Source of the DNA: Hofstenia miamia
Taxonomy: Eukaryota; Xenacoelomorpha; Acoela
Assembly (NCBI GenBank): GCA_004352715.1
Contig: SCFE01000074.1
Location: 1,900,133-1,964,132 of the forward strand
Direction: 5' to 3'
DNA: 64,000 bases
The position numbers were made by a program, and so were the translations under genes. Below, in pieces: positions 1-10,742 of the stretch; within the stretch, counting starts at the first letter, position 1; every line of letters starts with the position of its first letter. The notes beneath the pieces were generated by a model that saw only the letters and a list, made by a program, of their open reading frames with translations, was not told the origin of the DNA and ran no database searches.

Positions 1-343
1 TCTTGTTTAAAACCGTATTGTAAACAGCATTTTAGTTAAAAATCCCATAAATTTCACTATTTCAAATTTGTTATTTCATGAATAAATCATTTCTGCAGAT
101 TAAAACTTTTCCGATTCAAGTTAAAAAAATACAAACTTAATGATTCAAATATTTCAAAATTATTCGCCTATATAGCGTATTCAAGACGTCGCACGTCAGA
201 TTTTCAACATTGAATTTTTACTTTAAAAAAATATTTTATTAGAAATCAAAGAAATTGAAATATAGGTAGTAAGATGTCTTTAAGGAATTGTTTTAAATAT
301 GATAGTTTCACAGTTTTTGTCACTAGCCCCCTGTCAAAAAATC

Positions 344-363
344 CACACACACACACACACACA
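344..363. repeat. (CA)n microsatellite
   Basis: About ten uninterrupted CA units. A simple repeat with no coding meaning. Confidence 0.95.
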
Positions 364-996
364 TTTAGGAATTTATATAATTGAGCTTCAAATTGACATC
401 ATAAAAATATTTGTAAATCATGTGAATACCAGTATTCTAAATTTTTTCTTAGTTTTTCTTCACCAACAATTTCTGATAAAATTGATCATTTTGGATTTAA
501 CAGTTAGTTGCATTCTTTATTGATCTCATCTCTTTAATTCGAATGCCTTGTTCTAGAACAACGTAGACTTTTAAAAGTACAACTTATTCCTTTGATAGAA
601 TATTAAGGAACACTAGTGCAATAATTTATTTCCAATAATATAAAAAAATGGAGTCCAAAAAGAATGCATCGAATTTAATAATTTTTTTATGTTTAAAAGC
701 CCCATGCAAACGATACAACTTTTGTGTCTAAACCAATTATAGCAAGCATTGATAATTTTGAAATAACTTAAATTCATCAAATGTAGGTTCTCCTTATCTT
801 CATTGTCTTCGCAACAAAAGTTGGATCGTTTGCGCCCTACCTAATACAGTGCTTTTTACTACAAAATATTTAAAATATTTGGCATACAGCGAAGCTGTCC
901 TTCTTTAACTCCAGTTAAGATTTAGATTTCTGCTTAAAATAGTAATAGTAGTAGTATATTTACTGTAGTAGTGCAAATAATACCCCTTGTCCAAGA

Positions 997-1440
997 ATGA
1001 TAAGTACCAATTTTATTTCAATGAGGAAATATTTTGATATTAAACAACCCCAACTTAATATCAAGATAACAAAGTTTATCATCATGCTACGTACTTCTTT
1101 AAAAATGGATTATTCTAAAAAATTTACACTGAACATAAGTGCTTTGGAACTTGTAAGTAAAAATAAGGCTTCGCATCTTGGAGTATCATTTAATGAGAAC
1201 TTAGACATTGCTGATTTTCTTGATAAAAAATTCAACTACTAGCTGCCTTCAGCTCAACTTTCAATATAATATAAAAATGTATGCCACGTATTTCATCATC
1301 AATTATGTCCGTTATATTATTTATGGAGTAGTGAATTATGGTTCGCAGCTTGCAATTGGAGCTCATGCATTAAAATTTTTTTTAGAAAAACCATTCAATT
1401 AATTGTGAACGTGTAAGATTAAATGGAAAAATTGTAATAA
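997..1440 (+). pseudogene. Decayed LINE fragment (post-RT region)
   Basis: Two overlapping frames (997-1242 and 1208-1402) together resemble the region after the catalytic core of non-LTR reverse transcriptases. A stretch reading KASHLGVSFNENLD matches the family pattern K-x-LGV-x-(I/F)-x-x-x-L. It is followed in a shifted frame by IIYGVVNYGSQL, like the usual Y-G-(I/V)-x-x-W/Y-G segment. The frame change and short length mark it as a dead fragment. No catalytic motif is visible, so the call rests on these two short stretches only. Confidence 0.35.
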
Positions 1441-1877
1441 ATTCTTGTGCTTCCTCATAATATATTGAGTTTTTAGTTAACTTCGATTCCAGAAATGCCA
1501 ATTGGTATTATATTTATTATATTCTACCCTTTTATCAACAAGTTAGATCAGATTAATTCCAATAATTACAACTGCAGTGAACCTCGAAGGCCTTTTCAAT
1601 TAGTTGGAACTAATTGTTAATAATTGAAATTCAACAAAAAACCAAGTGTGATCTTGAATATATCAGTCATTCACGTCAGCTTTGGGGTTTATCTTCCAAT
1701 ACTCAATTATTAAAACCAAAATTATAAATGTACACTATAAATTCAAATAGCACTAAATAAAGCAGAATAATTTTAAAAAAAATATGTCGTCAATTTTGTG
1801 AATTCAAACATGTTGATAGTGAGCAATTTGAATATTGTATGGACTTAGCAGGTTCTATTGTCATTACATATATATAT
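1441..1877. other. AT-rich DNA with no recognised feature
   Basis: No gene-like reading frame or repeat is recognised. The stretch ends in a TA run that enters an N gap. Confidence 0.6.
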
Positions 1878-2414
1878 NNNNNNNNNNNNNNNNNNNNNNN
1901 NNNNNNNNNNNNNNNNNNNNNNNNNNNNNNNNNNNNNNNNNNNNNNNNNNNNNNNNNNNNNNNNNNNNNNNNNNNNNNNNNNNNNNNNNNNNNNNNNNNN
2001 NNNNNNNNNNNNNNNNNNNNNNNNNNNNNNNNNNNNNNNNNNNNNNNNNNNNNNNNNNNNNNNNNNNNNNNNNNNNNNNNNNNNNNNNNNNNNNNNNNNN
2101 NNNNNNNNNNNNNNNNNNNNNNNNNNNNNNNNNNNNNNNNNNNNNNNNNNNNNNNNNNNNNNNNNNNNNNNNNNNNNNNNNNNNNNNNNNNNNNNNNNNN
2201 NNNNNNNNNNNNNNNNNNNNNNNNNNNNNNNNNNNNNNNNNNNNNNNNNNNNNNNNNNNNNNNNNNNNNNNNNNNNNNNNNNNNNNNNNNNNNNNNNNNN
2301 NNNNNNNNNNNNNNNNNNNNNNNNNNNNNNNNNNNNNNNNNNNNNNNNNNNNNNNNNNNNNNNNNNNNNNNNNNNNNNNNNNNNNNNNNNNNNNNNNNNN
2401 NNNNNNNNNNNNNN
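1878..2414. other. Assembly gap in TA repeat
   Basis: 537 N bases with ATATAT on the left and TATATA on the right, so the missing sequence is probably an unresolved TA microsatellite. It lies only 63 bases upstream of the likely start codon of the RREB1-like gene. Some 5' UTR or promoter may therefore be hidden here. Confidence 0.95.
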
Positions 2415-2477
2415 TATATATATAAAATATATGGAGATGCTATTCAATTTAATAAAGGACTATAGAATGGATAGAAA

Positions 2478-2690
2478 ATGGATTTAAATTCAATATTTAT
2501 AGAAAATACAGAAGAGGAAAAAAGTGATCAGAACGAGAATTTCGATGTAAACAACTCTGAATTAGATTCACTTGTTGTTGATACTGATACGGAAGAAGTT
2601 TCCCAACTGCAGCAATATCTAAATCAAGTATGTGAAGATGATGATGATGACTCAACTAGTGAAGCAGAAAAAATTTTTAAAACTCTTGCT
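2478..2690 (+). CDS. RREB1: RREB1-like zinc-finger protein, exon 1 (acidic N-terminus)
   Basis: A 71-codon exon begins at ATG 2478 and has an in-frame TAG at 2472-2474 just upstream, which fixes the start within this exon. It ends at a strong donor, GCT|gtaaga, at 2690/2691 in phase 0. The encoded segment is strongly acidic, with a run of five aspartates near residue 55, and has no zinc finger. Spliced to the phase-0 acceptor at 10743 it runs directly into another acidic stretch and then the first zinc finger, giving a predicted 629-residue protein. Exon pairing is inferred from phase, composition and order. No transcript was seen. An earlier non-coding exon could lie in the upstream gap. Confidence 0.6.
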
Positions 2691-3793
2691 GTAAGATTTT
2701 ACTGAATATAAAGTAGTCAAAATATTGAATGCAATCCTGTTTTACAGATTGATATATGTATCAGAAAATATTTATCCACGAATTATATAACACGTAGTTC
2801 TATAATATCAATAAATCTGCATGCATTCTTTCTTTTTATACAAATCACAAGGCTCAAGGCTCAAAATTTAAGAATTAGGTAGGAGTCAATTTGAGGCTTA
2901 CAATATTTATTCAGAGGTTTCTGAAACTCAAATATCAGCTGATCTGCATTGATGATGCAGATTAATATAGCGGGGAAATTTCATAGATATGGTTAAATTG
3001 TGTATCATTTGATTTGAAAAGGAAAAGAAAATTTTGTCTTTCATAGCTTTTGCCTCTTAAGCTTGGTGTGCATGAAAAATTTTGATCATTCCAATAATGA
3101 TAATTCCGATTTGGTTTGATAAATATTATTCGACCTGCAGAAATTCAAGAATCATAAGAATATTTAAGGCTTATATTGACGGAATATGTAATTCCATAAA
3201 AGGATTAGTGGTTTCAGTTATTAGAAATTTAAACTTCTGATGACAATTGGGGTCCATATTGGACCCCACACTAAAGTCGTAAACTTCTTGTCAATAATCT
3301 AATGTAATAAATTTAGACAAGGTCATAGGAGAAATATTATTTTAATATATAGTTTTAGGAAGTGTGCTAAAAATTTGAAAATCGGGAGAAGTTTTTGCAA
3401 TTCACTAGTTTTGTTAATGCTCAGTTTTGAAAGTTTAGATAGATATTTTCAAATTTCAAAAATATCGAGTTAGATCAATGAAATAGAAAACAAAGACTCT
3501 AAGTGAAAATTTGCAAATATATTCTAAATGTTTAATTTACGCGTACACTAGACAATATGCGCCATGTTTCCAGTGAACGATTTGACAACTTGATTGATCA
3601 ACGAAGCAATTAGTCGCAAATCACTTTAATTTGTCAACTTGTTGAGAAATCGTGCATAAGAACACCCATTTATTTGCTCCTCTTTGATTTTCAAGTAGAT
3701 TTTTGTATATTATTGCTACACTTATTTTAGATTTTTGATATATTTTTTATTGTCTTTTGAAAGTTTAGTTACAAATGTTAAAGGAATTCATAC

Positions 3794-4346
3794 CAGAGGC
3801 GTAAGCAGCCCCAGTGGCGTACGCAGGGGGCATGGTGGAATGTCCCCCGTCAGGTTTCCAAATTTGATTTTGACTGGATAAATCAAAAAATTTTTCATAA
3901 AAAATTGAAAAATATAAAATCTAGAATCGTAAAATGCATTTTTAGGGTCTATTTTCTCAATATTTTTAAAAATTTTCGCGGTGCTTCGCCCCACATTGGG
4001 TAATGACGATGATGTCCCCTCGTCAGAAAATCCTGCGTACGCCCCTGATAAACAGGTTCAATGGTATTCAAGACATGTATTATTACATCAATTTAGGGTT
4101 GAAAATGATGAGTACATTTCATTCAATGTTTAACCCCTAAAACCCATATACCATATTAGAGAAAAACGAAAACCCTGTAAAATATATTGCGTACGCCCCT
4201 CGCCAGCCCATAGAATTTAGGGGGCAAAAAAATTGTATAGCAATTTTATTTCAATGTTCTAATAAGCTAGTTACTATTATCTCTGAGGGGAGGGTGATCT
4301 GGTTTTAATTAGGGGGGGGCATGGCCTCCCGGTAGCTACACCATTA
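3794..4346. mobile_element. hAT-type miniature element, host of a nested copy
   Basis: The left end reads cagaggcgtaagcagcc. The right end, reverse complemented, reads taatggtgtagctacc, a related terminal inverted repeat of the CAGNGGYGTA type common in hAT elements. The flanks are attcatac (3786-3793) and gttcatac (4347-4354), a 7 of 8 match consistent with an aged 8 bp target duplication. No transposase is present. A second element (3812-4047) lies inside it near the left end. Confidence 0.5.
3812..4047 (+). mobile_element. CAGTGGCGTAC family miniature element, nested copy
   Basis: It starts cagtggcgtacgcaggggg and ends gcgtacgcccctg, forming inverted termini. The body is nearly the same as 20798-21037 and the reverse of 21476-21652. 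No target duplication is visible here, perhaps because the insertion was into another element or was later rearranged. It is non-coding: the open frame on its reverse strand is just repeat sequence. Confidence 0.75.
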
Positions 4347-6261
4347 GTTCATACATCAAATCAACACGGTGTTTTAACACTAAAAGCAACAACCGGTTAT
4401 TTTAGACCGGTTTTGGAAAATTAAACTAAAAATGTCACCTTATTGCAAAGATTTTATATATTAGAAAGCATACATTGAAAATTTAATTGAGTTTACTGCA
4501 CTGATTATAAGTGAATGGCATAGCTTGGTGTTTCTAGTTTTAATAAATGATTAGAGACATAGCAATTAAATAATCTTGACTATTCGTCTTGATAAAAATA
4601 ATATCAACTAAATACGTGTTTCCGTGCACGATTTTTCTACTAGATAATAAATTGAGTTATAACTCGTTCACAGAAAGCACCTCTTTAGTTTATCTTTAAT
4701 AATGTATACGATCTCAAATTGTAGACTTTAGACTTAGGTATTTGCCTATTTGTATTGCAGAGGCATGACGTAATTGTTTTTTTAATTTGGATGAGATTTC
4801 ACTTCCTTTAATTATCTATGCATCATTAAATGCACATCTTGGAGGAAGCAGCCAAATGGTTTGCATGGTTACAAGTAGGGGAAGTATTACTTTGAAGACT
4901 TTTAATAACATAAACAAGATGCTAATCCGCATAATATTTTGGCATGGTTTCCAAGTAATATCAAAACATCATCGCATTTGCCACAGAATTGACTATACAG
5001 CAACGCCCAAAAACTTGTACAAAAAGTATTTAACTACTAAGTAATAATTTTCAGGTATAAAATCCTTTTCCTTGAAATTCTAATATATATCTACAATCAA
5101 AATATTTATAAAGAAATTACAGAAATATTTTAATGTCTCCCACTGCGAATGCCTAAAACTATTAAAAAATACCACTAGGCAATTTCTACCATGTTTGTAG
5201 TCTGAAAAAATTTGTTCCATATTTCTTCATAACTAAGATTTATAATGTATTTTTTTCAATTCACAAATTTACATTTGCATGGGATGCATTGAAAAATATT
5301 TTCTAGTATGCATGTATACAGCCATTATTAAGTCTGACTGCATTACAAGTCTTGTTCATTTAATAAACTCAATGTTACATTTTGTTTTCTAATTTCATGC
5401 TTTTTAGAATGAACTGTTAAGAGCAAAGCAAAAAATTATAATGATGTTAATAAATAATAACATTTTTAATTTTCATTAAGTTCGTATTTGCTATAATCGA
5501 AATCCAATCAATAACAATCGATGCATATTTTCATTGAAGAGCGAATTATCGTTTTCTACGAATGATGAAATTTCTGGACGTCCCTAAACTAGTTTAGAAA
5601 TTGTCTTTATATCACAACGTACAGGCCGTTCATTAGTAGTTCAAAACGATTTTCAAGCATTTAGAAACAAATTTTAAATTTAACCAATATTTTTTGTTTG
5701 CTTTTCAATACAATGAGAAGCAAATTTTTCGTCAGTATTTTTTTTGCTGGCAATCCACTATTACAATTGGGGAAACTATTTCATCTTTAATATTTGCTTA
5801 CAATCTACTAAAGCTGCTTATTAAACTTTTGCAGCACTTTTAAAAGTTGCTAAAAGCAATTTCTAAAATATTAAATCAATTTTTATAAATAGAAGATATA
5901 TAGCATCAAATTTTACATTTTTTTTGAAATTTTATATAAATTATATATACATAACAATAAATTTTTGGATTTCAACTATGGTCATATTTTTAAGTTTACC
6001 AACATTTTTTTCTACCATATCATTATTGTACCTATAATTGGTACATAATGGTATGTTACCATACCCCAATCGGCATCTCTGATTGCTACAAGAACGATTT
6101 TAGTTGGAGAACAAAAATTGGTGACAAACGTCACTCGTGTAGCATGAGTTTTAATGAAAATGTTAGATAATAGTTTGGGTTAAGGTTGGGGTTGGGATTA
6201 AGGTTTTAATTATTATGTTGATAATTCGCCTAATTTTTTGAGTAAATTACTTGGGTGGGGC

Positions 6262-6411
6262 NNNNNNNNNNNNNNNNNNNNNNNNNNNNNNNNNNNNNNN
6301 NNNNNNNNNNNNNNNNNNNNNNNNNNNNNNNNNNNNNNNNNNNNNNNNNNNNNNNNNNNNNNNNNNNNNNNNNNNNNNNNNNNNNNNNNNNNNNNNNNNN
6401 NNNNNNNNNNN
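6262..6411. other. Assembly gap (150 N)
   Basis: Exactly 150 N bases, the same length as the gap at 16858-17007, which suggests a standard filler size. It hides the left end of the GGCTC element. Confidence 0.95.
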
Positions 6412-6740
6412 CGCCTCGGCTCGGCTCGTTTAAATTTTGTGTAAGTTCGGCTCGGCTCGCCACATAAAATCTCTGAATGAGGCTCGTTTTAGCTCGGTAT
6501 TTTTTTAAAAATATTGTGCTCAAAGAATTTTTTTACATAGCTCTTCCTATTATTTAATAAACATTTCTTAAATAAGATTACTGGAAAGGCATACTGACAG
6601 CAAAAAATAAGAAAAATTGCATAATTAAATTAACAAGCAGAACTATAAATTTGCTTCGCCTAAAATAGGCTCGTTTTGGGCTCGTTGTATATCAAATACG
6701 GTGCTCAAGCGCGGCTCGGCTCGGCTCGTTGACAAGTCAG
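6412..6740. mobile_element. GGCTC hAT-type miniature element, left end in gap
   Basis: It begins within a GGCTC array right after the gap and ends gctcgttgacaagtcag, close to the family terminus gctcgttgacaagtctg. The interior matches the copies at 9935-10202, 34031-34404 and 60559-60871 (for example, an ATAGCTCTTCCT block and a GGCTCGTTTTGGGCTCGTTG block). The left terminus and its target duplication are not recoverable. Confidence 0.7.
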
Positions 6741-7205
6741 ACCATAATGTATTATTAATGAAAACGTTTGTTTTGGTTAGTCTCTATCCACATAATGTAA
6801 CTGAAAATTGGTATTGTATTAATTTGTAAATTTAATAAAATGAGACATTGCTTCTAAGATCAAATTTTTAAGCAATCTCTCATTCTTTTAAAATTAAGTC
6901 GACTCATTTCGATAAGTTTCTATTAAAAATCCGATTTCAACTTTCCGCCCAAATTTTCCTATCCTAGCGCTTTTACTATGAGATAATAAATTTCAAAAAA
7001 CAAATGCATTGTGTGGGAACCACATAAATAATTAGAACATTATTTAGCTGGCAACTAGATATTTCAAAATAATCTGCCTTAATTTCTAAAAAAATACCAA
7101 GCGGTTGGTGAATTTTTTTCCGAAAATGTTCTTCATACAAAGTAATTCATATAATTTTTTCTATTCTTCCTTACTAAAAATTCAGGAAATTTATACCCCG
7201 TTGGA

Positions 7206-7638
7206 CAGAGGTTTAAGTGGGTCAAACCGGGTCTGGGTCACATTTTTGTGTAGTTGGGTCTGGGTCTATTAACATAATTTTGAATTGGGTCAAATTGGGT
7301 CTGGGTCAAATTAATGCTGTATAATGTACAAGTTGAACTTTGTATCTGAAAAATAATTATTTTTAATAAATAATTGTCACATACATATCTTTCAATTTTG
7401 TTCAAATAAGAATTATGTTACCCATGTTTACAATAGAAGAATAGATTAGTTTTGCAATGTTATTCATGTTCGTTTATTAGATATATTAATCAGAAAGTTT
7501 TTTGTGTGAAACTGGGACATAATTTAAATTTAAATTGGGTCTGGGTCAACTCGGCTTTGGGTCCAATTGGGTTTGGGTAGCTCGGCTGTGGGTCCAAATG
7601 GGTCTGGGTCAATATTCAGTTACCCACTTACACCTGTG
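7206..7638. mobile_element. GGGTCT hAT-type miniature element
   Basis: The left end cagaggtttaagtgggt pairs with the right end, which reverse complements to cacaggtgtaagtgggt (15 of 17). The flanks ccgttgga (7198-7205) and ctgtggga (7639-7646) match at 6 of 8, compatible with an old 8 bp hAT target duplication. Both subterminal regions are made of repeated GGGTCTGGGTC units, including tandem copies near 7500-7615. There is no transposase frame. The superfamily is inferred from duplication length and the CAG-type ends. Confidence 0.65.
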
Positions 7639-8192
7639 CTGTGGGAGCTTGTACTAAAACAATATAGAAGAATTTCAAAATTTACGCTCCCATTTGCACA
7701 AAAATCATAGTAGTAATCTCTTGAGTTCAAGAATCTTTTTACATTTAAGTTCATTAAAGACCACATTTTGTTTCAATATCATTTGTGAATGAAGTAGAGA
7801 TTCTTTATTATTCATGATTTGCTTGCTAATCTTTCATATTCAAGCCTAGAGGGAAGTTCCATCATCAAATTGTTCGTTTTTTTACCATATTTGATAGACC
7901 CATGTCGGGTTTTGTCAATTAAGCAAAATTTGAAACCATATCAAGTTTAGGATATCAATAATAATTTAAACTTGTATTTTTATTTAAAAATATATTTGTT
8001 TTTACACTGGAATTGATAAATTGCGTAAAAAATCAATGAAAATTGCGTAAAATGCATTAATATTGCGTAAAACTAAAGATTTATGCGATTTTTTAATATT
8101 TAAACAATTACGAGAAACTATTCCATGAAATTATCATATGATGTTTTTAATTTACACCGTTATTCTTTGATGTTGTGACTAAGGAATATAAA

Positions 8193-9322
8193 GGGGGTGA
8201 CACACGATTAGTCTTTTGAATATAGTCAAAATTGCGGTTTGTATTATTTTGCCTATTAGTCAAATATTTTGACTAAAAATAGGTTCCTGCGCAAATTTCA
8301 TTGCATATACATGGAATCTATTAGTATTACTAAATGAAATTGCTATAATTACATATGAAATGTAGGTGACTAAAAACATTTTGACGGCATAGCCCACCCC
8401 TAAGAAAATTGAATAATTCATTGACAATTCATAAACAAGTGCTGCTAGAAAATTATGGAAACATTTAACCCAATTTGCACATTGCAATCTGTAAAGTAAA
8501 CTTTACATCATAATTACCTCCGCCAAGGAGGTTTGTTTTTTTGTCTGTTTGTCTGTTAGCAACTTTACGGAAAAAGTAATAGATGGATTGACCGCAAATT
8601 TTCACCAGAGGTGTGTCTCCGCCCAAGGACGAATCCATTAAATTTTGGTGCTGATCCGGGGGACACAAGCTGGTGGCGGAGGTCTGCGCTCTCCGAGTGC
8701 TTTTCTAGTTATGTTATAAAATCAGCCTTTGGAACAGGACTTCCGAAAAAATTGATTATCATTTATATTGCATTCATTCAGCAGAATGCAAAATGAAAAA
8801 CGGTGGCAATGATGCCATGAGTAATTCAAGTTAATCTAAAATAATTTACTTTTTCAAATAACCGCAGGCCTAATAACAAATAATATGGAGCATCAACTTT
8901 AAAAAACATTTTTCAAATGTCATGGGAACATTCAATCTATTACATAACCATGAGCCACTAGAGGGTTTATATGCATTTCCCAATACAAATTGTATCAAAC
9001 AGCTATTTGCTCGTTCATAAACAAGTGCGTGCATTATGAAAACATTGAACCCAATTTGCACGTTGCAATCCACAAGAAGTAATATCCGAAATCATATCAA
9101 CCTTTATGAAACAGCTGTTGCCAATGAAATTAAGTGAAGAACGCACAAAAGCCAAGTCCTTAATTATATTGTTTATTTATTAATGACATTTACGATGAAG
9201 GTGCAAAGTATTTTAAAATCAAATTTCCATTTTCTTACAAAATTACAATAAGTTGACTATTCGGGGGTGGCACACGGTTAGTCTTTTGACTATATTCAAA
9301 AGACTAATCGTGTAGCATCCCC
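8193..9322. mobile_element. Possible foldback-type DNA element with long inverted ends
   Basis: The left end ggggtgacacacgattagtc recurs inverted at the right end (gactaatcgtgtagcatcccc, 9302-9322). A second direct copy at 9263-9289 makes the right end itself a 60 bp hairpin. Inside, a block around 8428-8490 recurs in diverged form at 9009-9075 (the shared core includes caatttgcac and gttgcaatc). No transposase is seen and no clear target duplication was found, so element limits are uncertain. Confidence 0.45.
8508..8712. repeat. Dispersed conserved repeat (CCTCCGCCAAGGAGG type)
   Basis: The segment opens attacctccgccaaggaggt and closes ggcggaggtctgcgctctcc followed by gagtgcttttctagtt. I recognise this sequence from memory as a repeat found with high conservation in many aquatic animals. 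Its ends carry short complementary blocks (acctccgcc and ggcggaggt). The reading frames across it are incidental. The class of element is unknown to me. Confidence 0.55.
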
Positions 9323-9622
9323 TTAAGCGAGATTCGAAAAGACTCTTTCGATATCGGGAATAACAATAAGATAAAATTTGTCCTCCGAGACTTTCTTTAA
9401 GATGGCCACAAGTTGGAGAACGTTTCCATTGAAGACATCAGTAACTTTCAGAATTGAATTGAGATCTGGATTATAAAAATCATTAAAAATTTGTCGAAAA
9501 TGCATTAAAATTTCATAAAATTGACAAAAGCTAAAAAATGCGTAGAAGTTGCTTCTTAATGGAAACGTAATGCTATTGGTTGTGATACAGCTATTCCTTT
9601 GTATAAACAGATGTTTCAGCAA
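9323..9622 (-). other. Unassigned 99-codon open frame
   Basis: The open frame is not made of simple repeat and has mixed composition. It ends 1 base beyond the hairpin of the 8193-9322 element and begins just left of a GGCTC element. I recognise no family, and no splice signals were found that would make it a convincing exon. It could be residual coding sequence of a transposon. Confidence 0.2.
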
Positions 9623-9801
9623 TTTATGGAAATGGATAAAACACTGGTACTTATCAGACTTGTCAACGAGTCGTAATTTCTAAGCTCGGATCGTTTAAAT
9701 TTTGAGTAAGTTCGGCTCGGCTCGGCTCGGCTCGGCTCGACTCGCCACAGAAAATTGAATGAAAAAATAAAAAAAATCTGCATATTCAAATTAACAAGCA
9801 G
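9576..9801. repeat. First copy of an apparent assembly duplication
   Basis: It is identical to 9856-10076 except for one extra 5 bp GGCTC unit, and includes the same target site and the first part of the GGCTC element (starting 9655). It is followed by a lone N (9802), 52 unrelated bases (9803-9854) and another lone N (9855). The near-identity and bracketing Ns point to an unmerged haplotype or a gap-filling error rather than a biological tandem duplication. Confidence 0.75.
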
Positions 9802-9934
9802 NGTGCATGAGAGACTAGCAGTAGCATTGGAGGAATGTGTGGTGAGTGGGTGTCNTTGGTTGTGATACAGCTATTCCTTTGTATAAACAGATGTTTCAGC
9901 AATTTATGGAAATGGATAAAACACTGGTACTTAT

Positions 9935-10202
9935 CAGACTTGTCAACGAGTCGTAATTTCTAAGCTCGGATCGTTTAAATTTTGAGTAAGTTCGGCTCGG
10001 CTCGGCTCGGCTCGACTCGCCACAGAAAATTGAATGAAAAAATAAAAAAAATCTGCATATTCAAATTAACAAGCAGCACTATAAATTTGGTTTGCTTAAA
10101 AACGGCTCATTTTTGGCTCGTTGTATATCCAATACTCTGCTCAAGCTCGGCTTGGCTCGGATCGGCTCGGCTAGTTAGAAGCTCGGCTCGTTCATAAGTC
10201 TG
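9935..10202. mobile_element. GGCTC hAT-type miniature element with perfect 8 bp duplication
   Basis: The left end is cagacttgtcaacgag and the right end ctcggctcgttcataagtctg. Identical flanks gtacttat (9927-9934 and 10203-10210) form a perfect 8 bp target duplication, as expected of hAT transposition. The subterminal regions hold tandem GGCTC pentamers. There is no coding capacity. Confidence 0.85.
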
Positions 10203-10742
10203 GTACTTATTCCTAAGATTTAGTAACATCTGAACAAGAACTTAAATATGATTGGATAAATTTTTCAGAAGCATGTTATGCATTAAAGCTGGTGCATAAT
10301 CACATAACTGAAATTGAAGTCAGTCATGATACCAGGGAGTAGGCATATTTGCAGGATTGCGTAAGCCAATTTTTAAAAATTCAGGCCCATTTTATTCATG
10401 AACTGCACACAATATCAATTTGGTAAAATTCAACACTCTTATTTTTACAGCATTCCAGGAAAATTTCAATTATTTGTCTGTGGATACATAAATGTTCCAA
10501 TCTTCTAAATTTTGGAAATATACATGGAATTTTTAAGCAAAATGACTGCGAATTAGTAGAAAATTAAGTGATTAAATATGCAGATAGAAAAATCAATAAC
10601 ATATTTACACTTGCTCNAATTTAGTTGATAGTTTCCATGGAAATTGCTGGTTTTTTTTATTTAAAGAAATGTCTGTTCATCATGTAAAATTCTATTTGTC
10701 AAATGATGTTGTTTTTCACTTTAATATTTGCTATATATTTAG

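Larger units (their letters stand above)
2691..10742 (+). other. Phase-0 intron of the RREB1-like gene, transposon-rich
   Basis: The inferred 8 kb intron has donor gtaaga and acceptor ttatatatttag. It contains nested hAT-type elements (3794-4346), a GGCTC-family element cut by a gap (up to 6740), a GGGTCT-family element (7206-7638), a foldback region (8193-9322) holding a conserved dispersed repeat, and a GGCTC element that appears tandemly duplicated in the assembly (9576-10210). Outside these (2706-3785, 4360-6200, 6750-7200, 7650-8190, 10215-10740) it is plain AT-rich DNA with no other recognised feature. Confidence 0.55.

Noticed and set aside
1835-2487. Long open frames across N gaps
   Set aside because: They consist almost wholly of N bases flanked by TA repeats (also at 6230-6523, 16755-17042, 22896-23242, 28996-29294 and 42152-43432). 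Openness comes from unknown sequence.
3240-3275. ggggtccatattggacccc near-palindrome as an operator or element terminus
   Set aside because: Single isolated short palindrome without a partner terminus or repeated copies.
9661-10200. Regularly spaced GGCTC repeats as a CRISPR-like or minisatellite array
   Set aside because: They are subterminal motifs inside bounded elements with inverted ends and 8 bp duplications, in a eukaryotic genome.
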